Shown one piece after another: positions 44,353-52,987 of a stretch of DNA of 64,000 nucleotides. This DNA comes from CAVRTM01 sp963724015 (GTDB lineage Bacteria; Actinomycetota; Actinomycetes; Actinomycetales; Dermatophilaceae): assembly GCA_963724015.1 (NCBI GenBank), contig CAVRTM010000021.1, forward strand, positions 62,001-126,000, in the 5' to 3' direction. The translations under genes were made by a program, and so were the position numbers. The notes beneath the pieces were generated by a model. That model did not search any database. It saw only the letters and a list, made by a program, of their open reading frames with translations, and had not been told where the DNA came from. The stretch's first letter is position 1. The number at the start of each line of letters is the position of its first letter.

Positions 44353-44580
44353 GCTGCGTGGAGGGCCCGGCCCGGTTTCGGCGTGGCCGGGCGGCTCCCG
44401 CAAGCGGCGCAGGTCGTCGTACCCCGTGCCACGCGGAGCGGCGCAGGGCGGGACCTGGAAGCGACGTACTGCTGCTGCGGTCCGTGGCCGCCCTCTGCAT
44501 CGGTGTGGATGCGCGGCGGAGTCTAGGGCCACGCGCCGCGCCTGAGGGGCTTGGGCATCTACGTCAATTGTCGGGGGGGA

Positions 44581-44752
44581 CCTGTGGACGGGACGCGCCC
44601 GAACTTTTTCTTCGTCCACAGGCGGTGGATGGCGTTCGTGCACGTGGCCATGCGTGGCGGCTGCCGGATTCCTGCTCAATTCACAGGGTTGTCCCCAGAC
44701 TGTGCACACAGCGCACCGGCGCGCTGCACACGTTGTCCCCAAGTTATCCACA
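44581..44752. promoter_or_regulatory. Cluster of DnaA-box-like sites upstream of dnaB
   Basis: A perfect TTATCCACA is at 44744-44752. TTGTCCCCA at 44689-44697 and 44733-44741 and TCGTCCACA at 44612-44620 each differ by one base from TTGTCCACA. CCTGTGGACG at 44581-44590 and CGTCCACAGG at 44613-44622 are a perfect ten-base inverted repeat. The 44353-44897 gap holds no gene. Binding by DnaA is inferred. Confidence 0.6.
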
Positions 44753-44815
44753 GGCTGTGTTTGGTGTGGAGGGGCCGCCGGACCTAGCGTTGCCCCTCGT
44801 CCGTATGTGGGTGGA

Positions 44816-44856
44816 CAGCAATCTCAGAGGGGGTGTCAGACCCCTCTGATCTGCTG
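44816..44856 (+). promoter_or_regulatory. Leader hairpin just upstream of dnaB
   Basis: TCAGAGGGG (44824-44832) pairs with CCCCTCTGA (44841-44849). The stem extends beyond a small internal loop with CAGCA (44816-44820) against TGCTG (44852-44856). It lies 41 bases before the start codon, so it is probably in the 5' untranslated region. Confidence 0.5.
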
Positions 44857-44897
44857 TTCGGCAGAGGGACGTCCCCGAGGTTCGAGAGGAATGCTGC

Positions 44898-46274
<1,377 letters not shown>

Positions 46275-46304
46275 AGACTGTGCATCTTGTGGAGCGACAC
46301 CGGA

Positions 46305-46438
46305 GTGTCACCAGAAACGACACGAGGTGTCACCAGGAACGACACGAAAGTGTCACCACTTACGTCACGAGGTGTCACCACCCCTGTGGATAGGCGTCAC
46401 GAGGTGTCACCAGTGACAGGTCGTGACGCTTATCCACA
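46305..46438. repeat. Iteron-like array with DnaA boxes downstream of dnaB
   Basis: Five direct repeats begin GTGTCACCA at 46305, 46327, 46350, 46372 and 46404. In units 1-4 they end in C(A/G)TCAC- or GACAC-GA(G/A), so GTGTC and GACAC form alternating dyads at ~22-base spacing. Unit 4 is enlarged by a TGTGGATAG (46385-46393, one mismatch from a reversed DnaA box). The array ends in a perfect TTATCCACA at 46430-46438. A further GACAC is at 46296-46300. Confidence 0.85.
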
Positions 46439-46450
46439 GGGCGGCGAAAA

Positions 46451-46483
46451 AAGCCCCGTTCCCTCGATGAGGAACGGGGCCTT
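46451..46483 (+). terminator. Terminator after dnaB and the repeat array
   Basis: AAGCCCCGTTCC then CTCGATGA then GGAACGGGGCCTT: a ten-base core stem (46453-46462 with 46471-46480), preceded by an A-run and followed by CTTCTT. It can act in either direction. Nothing gene-like is seen between it and 46755. Confidence 0.8.
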
Positions 46484-46754
46484 CTTGGTGCGCCGTTTTG
46501 ATACGCACACGGGGACGGTGCTTCGACCCGCCTCAACGTTCTCGCGATGCGCTTGCAAGGCGCACGCCAATGTCGGAACATGCCGTTGAGCGGAACTCGG
46601 GTGAATTGAGACGGCGCAACGCCCGGGTATGTCCAGGACTTGGCTGGTTGGACGCGTTGGTGCTAGCCGTGAACCTCTGCGCACGCGGCTCAATGCGAGA
46701 CTTCGCCTGTTTCCGTGTCCTCGACCTGTCGGACCGGTCGCATACCCTCTCAAG

Positions 46755-47608
46755 GTGTCGAACCTGAAGGTCGTCAGCCGTATCGATCAAGACCCCGCCA
46801 CCTATGTCCGAGGGTGCAGCACCGTCCTTCGGGAGTTCAACCATCTCTCCCAGGATTCCGGCAACGTCTCCTTGCTCGTTGAATCAGCGGGTCAGCGCTT
46901 GTTCGTGAAGACAGCCGGAACACCCGGCCCTCCAGCACCGGGTGCGCCCGTCCCATACTTCGATCATGCAGGGCGTGTGAGGCTGTTGCGGAACGCCGTG
47001 GACGTGGCGATGTCGTGTGATCACCATGCGCTGCCCGCCCTGCTGAACGTCATCGAATCGCCAACGGGGCCAGCACTCGTCTACGAGGCCGCCTGCGGAG
47101 ACCTGATCCGTGTACCTAGTGCGAAACAAGGTGACCCGACCTCGCCCTACCAGCGCTTGGCGCACCTGCCAGCATCGGCGCTGTTCGGTCTCTTCGACAC
47201 GCTGATCGACGTGCACGTGGCCCTCGCGGCCGCAGGATGGGTCGCTGGCGATCTGTACGACGGTTGTCTCATCGTCGACTTCCGGGTCCCAACCCTGAGC
47301 GTCATCGACCTCGATTCCTACCGCCGGGGCCCGACAACCAACGACATGGGTCGCATGTTCGGGTCCACCCGATTCATGGCTCCCGAGGAGTTCGAACTCG
47401 GAGCGCAGATCGACGAGCGAACGACCGTGTTCACCCTCGGGCGAATCGTGTGGCACTTCGCCACCCGGCTGACAGAGGATCCGCGGAGTTCTGTGGGACT
47501 GCCGGGATGGCGAGTGTGATCCAGAAGGCGTGTGAGCCGTTCCCGGCTGACCGCCATGCAAGCGTTGCCGATCTCGCAAGTGCTTGGAACGGCCTGCTGC
47601 ACCCTTAG
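46755..47608 (+). CDS. Protein-kinase-like protein (one frameshift near 47500)
   Basis: About 284 residues from GTG 46755. The pattern is kinase-like: QRLFVKTAG could hold the ATP-binding Lys; GWVAGDLYDGCLIVDF is in the place of the catalytic loop (Gly-Asp-Leu with Asp), LSVIDLDSYRRGP in the place of DFG, and TRFMAPEEFELG is a clear APE motif. The frame ends early at 47519, but the next frame continues GMASVIQKACEPFPADRHAS and DLASAWNGLL, a normal kinase C-lobe end, to 47608. Here the shift is the loss of one base, unlike most others. It may be an active or pseudo-kinase; the target is unknown. Confidence 0.65.
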
Positions 47609-47633
47609 CCCCCGCCTGAGCCCACGTCGTTGG

Positions 47634-47915
47634 TCACGTCTGTGGCCCCACCCAAGGTTCACGAGATGACCGCAATAGCCACTCGCCACGAGCGCTTCGC
47701 GCCCCCCACGCCGCCCGGGCATGCGGCCGCAGGGAAGCCACGTGCTTGGTCAAGGCGTCACCGCTGACACACCAGATGACGACACGGTGCCGTTCGTCGG
47801 TTGAGGTGAAGACGACCCGGTGAGCAACCCTCTTGGTCTCGAAGCCTGGGACGGTCAACGCGTTATCGAGAGACCTCGTCGGGAGCGTCTCGTTCATGGC
47901 AGTCAGTATGCCCAT
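47634..47915 (-). CDS. Small hypothetical protein, uncertain
   Basis: 93 residues. Hydrophobic strands such as VAHRVVFTSTDE and RHRVVIWCVSGDAL alternate with basic stretches; this could be a small mixed alpha/beta fold. There is no recognisable family or clear ribosome site. It is convergent with the kinase-like gene. Codon pattern is acceptable, but the call could be wrong. The 47916-48166 gap beyond it shows no clear gene. Confidence 0.35.
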   Translation of the reverse strand: MGILTAMNETLPTRSLDNALTVPGFETKRVAHRVVFTSTDERHRVVIWCVSGDALTKHVASLRPHARAAWGARSARGEWLLRSSREPWVGPQT

Positions 47916-48166
47916 CGCTCTTGCCGCGATCGGGGCATCCGGCGCAGTCCGGTAGGCGGCGATCCGCCGCTTTGCCTCCTAGTGGTCGCCATGTCATGTC
48001 CATCCGGACGGCGCACCTGGTGGTACGGCGTACCTGAACGCATCCAGCGCACACGACGTGAACACGACGAACGCTCAGCGGGGGGATCGCTCCTGCGCGC
48101 CGGCCGGTTCGAGCTCACCGGGACCGTCAGCCTGGTCAAGTGCCCGATTGCTGTCGGCCGCAGCCC

Positions 48167-49675
48167 CTAGGACTCCGGGCGCAAGTGCGGGAAGAGAATC
48201 GTCTCGCGGATGTTCGCGCCGGTGAAGAGCATGACGAGCCGGTCGATGCCGCAGCCCAACCCGCCCATCGGCGGAGCCCCGTACTCGAGGGCGCGGAGGA
48301 AGTCCTCGTCCAGCTGCATGGCCTCCGGGTCACCCCCGGCTGCCTTCAGCGACTGGGCCTCCAGCACCTGCCGCTGGACGACCGGGTCGATGAGCTCGGA
48401 GAAACCAGTGCCGCGTTCCACCCCGGCGATGATGAGGTCCCACGCCTCGATGAGCCCCGGAGCCGAACGGTGTGGTCGCGCCAAGGGCTGCGCGCTGGCG
48501 GGGTAGTCGCACAAGAAGGTCGGCTGCACGAGGTTCGGCTCCACCAGCTCACCGAGCAGCTCAAGCGCCACCTTCTCCCGGTCCCAAGCGGGGTCGACAT
48601 GGACCCCGCAACGGTCAGCAACCTTGCGCAGAACCTCGACGGATGTGCTCACGTCCACGGTCTCGCCGACCGCGTCGGAGATGGCGTCGTAGACCGGCAG
48701 CCAACGCCACTCGCCGTCCAGGTCCACGACGCCCCGCTCGGTCTCAATGCGTCTGCTGCCGACCGCATCGGCGGCCGCGAGGAACACATCCCTGAGCAAC
48801 CGGGCAACAGTCACCTGGTCGCCGTACGCCTGATATGCCTCCAGCATCGTGAACTCCGGTGAGTGGGTCGAATCCACCCCCTCGTTCCGGAAGATGCGGC
48901 CCATCTCGTAGACCCGGTCCACTCCGCCGACGACGGCCTTCTTGAGGTTCAGCTCCAGCGCAATCCGCAGGGACATCGGCTGGTCGAACGCATTGAGGTG
49001 TGTCCGAAAGGGCCGTGCCGCCGCGCCGCCGTGAACGAGTTGGAGCACGGGTGTCTCGACTTCGAGGTACCCATGGTCGTCCAAGCACTCCCGTACGGAC
49101 CGAAGAATGGCCCCCTTGATGCGAACGATGTCCCGAGCCTCCTGTCGCACGATGAGGTCGGCATACCGCTGACGGACGCGGGTCTCAGTGTTCAGGTCCT
49201 TGTGCATCACGGGGAGGGGGCGCAGCGCCTTGGATGCCAACTGCCAGTCGCTGGCAAGAACCGACAGTTCTCTGCGACGGCTGGAAATGACCCGGCCCCG
49301 GACGGACACATGGTCGCCGAGGTCCACGACGTCCTTCCACCCAGACAGGGCCTCCTCGCCCACCTCGGCAACGCTCAACATCACCTGCAGACGGGTCCCC
49401 GCACCTTCTTGAAGGGTCGCGAACGCCAGCTTCCCGGTGTTGCGGATGAAGATGATGCGTCCGGCGACCACGACCACATCCGTGGTCTCCTCACCGGTCT
49501 CCAGATGCCCCCATGCCTCACGCACCTGCGAGAGGGTGTGGGTGCGTCCAACCTCCACGGGGTAAGCGTCCCGCCCAGACCTGAGGATGCGCTCCCGCTT
49601 CTCCCGACGGACCCGCATCTGGACTGGCAGGTCCGCCTGCGAGTCTGGCGCGGTCACGTCTGGCGTCTGGTCCAT
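48167..49675 (-). CDS. lysS: Lysyl-tRNA synthetase, class II
   Basis: 502 residues. An N-terminal OB-fold (about 55-160, VVVVAGRIIFIRNTGKLAFATL) binds the anticodon. The class II core has FRNEGVDSTHSPEFT near 265 (motif 2), YEMGRIFRNEG, and GGLGCGIDRLVMLF near 475 (motif 3). It charges tRNA-Lys. The neighbours are accessory-looking rather than the usual panC/panD-lysS-type neighbourhood, so it may be an extra copy. Whether another lysS exists elsewhere cannot be judged here. Confidence 0.92.
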   Translation of the reverse strand: MDQTPDVTAPDSQADLPVQMRVRREKRERILRSGRDAYPVEVGRTHTLSQVREAWGHLETGEETTDVVVVAGRIIFIRNTGKLAFATLQEGAGTRLQVMLSVAEVGEEALSGWKDVVDLGDHVSVRGRVISSRRRELSVLASDWQLASKALRPLPVMHKDLNTETRVRQRYADLIVRQEARDIVRIKGAILRSVRECLDDHGYLEVETPVLQLVHGGAAARPFRTHLNAFDQPMSLRIALELNLKKAVVGGVDRVYEMGRIFRNEGVDSTHSPEFTMLEAYQAYGDQVTVARLLRDVFLAAADAVGSRRIETERGVVDLDGEWRWLPVYDAISDAVGETVDVSTSVEVLRKVADRCGVHVDPAWDREKVALELLGELVEPNLVQPTFLCDYPASAQPLARPHRSAPGLIEAWDLIIAGVERGTGFSELIDPVVQRQVLEAQSLKAAGGDPEAMQLDEDFLRALEYGAPPMGGLGCGIDRLVMLFTGANIRETILFPHLRPES

Positions 49676-50145
49676 GCCCGAACGCTACCGACCCGGGCGG
49701 ACAGGTGAGTGAGGCCAGCGCGGAGCCGCCCCAACTCGTCATGGGGATCCGGCGGGCGACTCTCTCCCTGACCTAGCTCTGAACCCGCGTCAGTGTGTGC
49801 CGCCGGCTCAGGCGTTGTCATGAAGGGATAACCGGCATCACCCACGCCGGTGTAGCGCCGGACTCGCGTGGCACGGCACCTCGGACAGCCCGCGCCCTGC
49901 CTCACCCCGACGAGCGCCTACCGGCACCTCACCACGTCGCCACGTCGCAGGCTCACTGACCGAACCACGACGCCATCCGACCGGCGCTCCTCATGCTTGT
50001 CGGGGTCGTCGGTCGTTCGGCGTCGCTGTCCGCGACCGTTCGACGTGGGGTGCTCGATCCAGCGTCGTGGGCCATGCGCTGACCCTGTTCTCCGCGTCCA
50101 CTCGGCCGCCCTGCCGCGCCTCCCTCATCGAACCCGCGGCGGGTC
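49676..50145. other. 470-base gap
   Basis: Lies between the lysS start and the 3' end of the DUF2510-like membrane protein gene, both minus-strand. Several short open frames exist but none shows a family, a good ribosome site or a clear coding pattern. No convincing repeat or hairpin is seen. Confidence 0.4.
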
Positions 50146-50754
50146 TCACTGCGAATAGGGGTCGTAGAAGCGCACGATCGGATGCGTGCGCTCCGAGGCG
50201 TCGCCGCACGGGTGCAAGGTGCTGACCGCAACCGACGTGGTGGCCAGTGGCCGGGAGGAGGATGGGTTACTCGGCGGGGTCAGGCAGCCCAGGAGTCGGT
50301 GAGTACGGGGGTCGCTGACACCCACGGGGTCCGGGGCGTACTCGTCCACGTTGAACGCCTCCGCGGCCTGCCCGGCCGCCCGGATCGTCGGGTTCTCGAC
50401 CCCGCGCAGGCACCGCGTGTCGTCACACCTGAACACCTCAACGCGGGTTCGCGTGTCGTTGATGACGGTCAACGAGTAGACGTCGCCGGGCGGGAAGTCG
50501 ACCGGCACGTCGAAGAAGGCCGCGGCCACCAGCAGTGCGGTGAACACACCGACCGGCACCAGTGCGACCGTGCACGCGAGGACGACCCCCACGACCAGCC
50601 AGCGGTTACGGGTCGCCTTCGCCCAGAACTGGTGACCGTGTGGGGGAGGCGGCCAGGCGGCATCGGGCCGCCACCCGGGTGGCGGGGACCAACCGTCCGG
50701 AGCGGTCGGCCAGTTCGGTGGCGCAACCCATTCGGGCCGTGAGCCTTTCCTCAT
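50146..50754 (-). CDS. Single-pass membrane protein with Pro/Trp-rich N-terminus
   Basis: 202 residues from ATG 50754. The cytoplasmic part (about 1-48) repeats PPNWPTAPDGWSPPPGWRPD-like Trp-Pro motifs reminiscent of DUF2510 segments. One membrane helix follows (WLVVGVVLACTVALVPVGVFTALLVAAAF-type, about 55-82; written in parts). The outside part has four Cys, two in FRCDDTRCL, one in LGCLTPP and one in LHPCG, which could form two disulfides. SLTVINDTRTRVEVFRC suggests a beta fold. Function unknown. Confidence 0.6.
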   Translation of the reverse strand: MRKGSRPEWVAPPNWPTAPDGWSPPPGWRPDAAWPPPPHGHQFWAKATRNRWLVVGVVLACTVALVPVGVFTALLVAAAFFDVPVDFPPGDVYSLTVINDTRTRVEVFRCDDTRCLRGVENPTIRAAGQAAEAFNVDEYAPDPVGVSDPRTHRLLGCLTPPSNPSSSRPLATTSVAVSTLHPCGDASERTHPIVRFYDPYSQ

Positions 50755-51003
50755 GCTGAAACCCCCGCATACTCGTCGGTCTGAACGGTAGAGCTCCAGC
50801 GGTGACGACCGGCTTGTCGGCACACGACCCAGGACCTGTGGCAGGAGTCATCCTCGGCGAGTCCTGGCACAGGCGGTGATGTGATCGGACACCTGGTGGC
50901 GTTTTCGGCAGGGCAGACCATGTCGCTTGCCCACGGACCCGGTTGAGGACCTCGCCACGTGGCCCCGTCACGGTCAAGGGGGCTGGCGCCGGGACGCGAG
51001 GGT

Positions 51004-51579
51004 TCATCGGTACCAGCCCAGGTCGCGTACGTGCAGGAGCGCCCGCAGGGGAAGGTCGCGTCGAAGTCGGCTCTCACCAACGGCGTCGACGAGCGCAGCG
51101 ACACCGAGCCACGTGGCACCGGAGTCTTCGACGAGTCCTTTGGTCGTCAGGGCTGTGGCGCCGGTTGCCACCCAGTCGTCGACCATGACGACGCGGTCTC
51201 CGGCCTTGACGAGGTCGCTACGGAACCCGAACTCGACGTGTCGGTCGCGGTAGTCCGGCGGGGACAGACGTCGTCGCCATGCGTCGCTGTCCGCGCCCGA
51301 GCCGCGGTCCTTGCGGACCTCGACGAAGCCGACGCCCAGTGCGGTCGCGGTGAGTGTGCCGACGAGAACGCCGCGGGATTCGGGTCCGAGCACGACGGTG
51401 GGTCGGCTGTCGGGGTACAGGTTCGCAAGGGCGGGACCGAGGTCGGCCAGGACGGCGGCGTCGCGCCACCAGCCGGTCAGGTCGGCGATGCCTGTGTCGT
51501 CGGTGCGATCCCCGAGCCAGGAGAACCGGTCGACCAGGGCATCCCGCAGCGCATGGGCGCTTCTGCTGGTCGCGGTCAT
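51004..51579 (-). CDS. Phosphoribosyltransferase-family protein
   Basis: 191 residues from ATG 51579, with AGGA upstream. The PRPP-binding motif is VVMVDDWVATGATALTT, and the flanking GPESRGVLVGTLTATALG is the PPi loop; this is type I phosphoribosyltransferase, nearest in style to adenine phosphoribosyltransferase. It joins a base to PRPP for purine salvage or acts as a regulator. It starts 152 bases from the divergent DUF6584 gene. The exact base is unknown. Confidence 0.78.
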   Translation of the reverse strand: MTATSRSAHALRDALVDRFSWLGDRTDDTGIADLTGWWRDAAVLADLGPALANLYPDSRPTVVLGPESRGVLVGTLTATALGVGFVEVRKDRGSGADSDAWRRRLSPPDYRDRHVEFGFRSDLVKAGDRVVMVDDWVATGATALTTKGLVEDSGATWLGVAALVDAVGESRLRRDLPLRALLHVRDLGWYR

Positions 51580-51731
51580 GACCGAATCCTGACAGGCGAC
51601 CGGGACACGGGCGGGACATCGACGATCGGGGTTGGACGGCTGCCACGCGGCCGGAGCGGCAACCGATAACCGGTGGACGCGGCTCGTAGCCTCCACCTGA
51701 CGGAAGGTGCACACGAACGGAGGTCGCCGTC

Positions 51732-52262
51732 ATGGCGGTCGAGGACACCCTGGCCCGGGTGGAGGCCGACCTGGCCCGAGGTGATGTGGTCATGGCCCGA
51801 CAGCGGCTGCGCGGCCTGATCGGGTCGTTCCCGACCCGGCTGGACCTGCGAGAACGGCTGGCCGAGGTGTATCGGATGTCGGGGGATGCAGCGCAGGCGG
51901 GCCGGTGGTCCTACCTGAGCGAGCACCGAATCGCCAAGGAGCAGGAGGCGTTCGAGAAGGCGTTCGTGCGTGACGCGGTCAACCTCGCCTGGGCGCTGGG
52001 CTGGCGCGGCGCCGAGGACGACGCGGTCACCGATGAGGCGCGGCGACGCCTGACTGACCTGCGGGCGCGGGCGGAACGCGAAAGCGGTGAAACCCTGTCG
52101 TGGGACAGGCCGCGCTACATGGCCCGGCCCATGACCCGCCGTGAGAAGGTGCAGGACGGACTCGTCGCCATCGGCTGCTTCACGGTCATCACGGTGGGCG
52201 GGATCGGTGCGCTGGCCGCAGTCATCAACGGTATTCGCATCATCCACGGTTGGACCCACTAG
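51732..52262 (+). CDS. DUF6584-like protein with C-terminal membrane helix
   Basis: 176 residues. The first 75 form TPR-like helices: EDTLARVEADLARGDVVMARQRL, RLDLRERLAEVYRMSGDAAQAGRWSYLS. Residues ~100-125 are charged, and the last 30 contain one hydrophobic helix (LVAIGCFTVITVGGIGALAAVI-type). This matches the DUF6584 family pattern in actinobacteria, whose function is not known. ATG 51732 is preceded by GGAGG. Confidence 0.7.
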   Translation: MAVEDTLARVEADLARGDVVMARQRLRGLIGSFPTRLDLRERLAEVYRMSGDAAQAGRWSYLSEHRIAKEQEAFEKAFVRDAVNLAWALGWRGAEDDAVTDEARRRLTDLRARAERESGETLSWDRPRYMARPMTRREKVQDGLVAIGCFTVITVGGIGALAAVINGIRIIHGWTH

Positions 52263-52391
52263 GCCCGACGGACGGTCGCTGCCGGGGGCCGACGGTGTGT
52301 CAGCCTCATACCAGCGAGGCGTGCTCACCGCGGAGGTCGCTGACCACGACAACCGTCGGTGACGTGGGTGCCTCCGAGGAGAGACCGGCGG

Positions 52392-52867
52392 TCAGGTCCA
52401 TGTCGCCTGCCTGGCATTCCGGAGGTCGTCGAGCATGTCCTGGTGCGGGCCGAAGATCGGGCTGGGGAGGTCGTCGAGGGGGAACCAGGCAAGATCAACC
52501 GTCTCGATCCCGTCCTTCGTCAGTTTCCCCTCGACCACGGTGGCGGTGAGCACGACGGTGACGGACTGGACCACATCCCCGTTCGCATAGGTGTGCGCCT
52601 CGCCCGTGTAGACGCCCAGCAGCCTGTCTGGCCGGACGCGCAGACCAGTCTCCTCGAATGTCTCACGGACCGCTGCGGCTTCGATGGTCTCTCCGAGCTC
52701 CATGGCGCCGCCCGGCAAGCCCCAGGGACCGCCATCGTCACCCGCTGCTGCAGCAGCAACCGACCCGCACCATCCAGCACGGCGCAACCGGCGCACGTCA
52801 TGATGATCGGATCATGGCCGATCTTGCGGCGTAGGGCCTGGATGTATCCGACCTTCTCGCTCCCCAT
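52392..52867 (-). CDS. NUDIX hydrolase (one frameshift near 52735)
   Basis: The N-terminal part from ATG 52867 (IQALRRKIGHDPIIM, CAGCAVLDGAGRLLLQQR) and the rest (GGPWGLPGGAMELGETIEAA, AVRETFEETGLRV) lie in different frames. Together they form a normal NUDIX protein of about 158 residues with an intact NUDIX box (G-x5-E-x7-RE-x2-EE-x-G). The join is explained by loss of one G in a GGG run. Such enzymes hydrolyse nucleoside-diphosphate-linked substrates. It is convergent with the DUF6584 gene and divergent from the SNF2 gene. Confidence 0.75.
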
Positions 52868-52987
52868 GGGGGCACACCGTACGGCGAGGGCTGCAGCGCC
52901 GTCGGTTGCTCGGGATAGCCTGACCAACGGCTCCGCGTCCCGCATGCCCGAGGAGAGCTCCGTGCCTGGTCGAGTCTGGTGGTCGGC

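Noticed and set aside
46305..46438. CRISPR array
   Set aside because: The units are short (22-32 bases), contiguous dyads without unique spacers, and no cas genes are present.
49654..49905. Possible small minus-strand gene upstream of lysS
   Set aside because: It overlaps the lysS start, has no ribosome site of note and no family resemblance.
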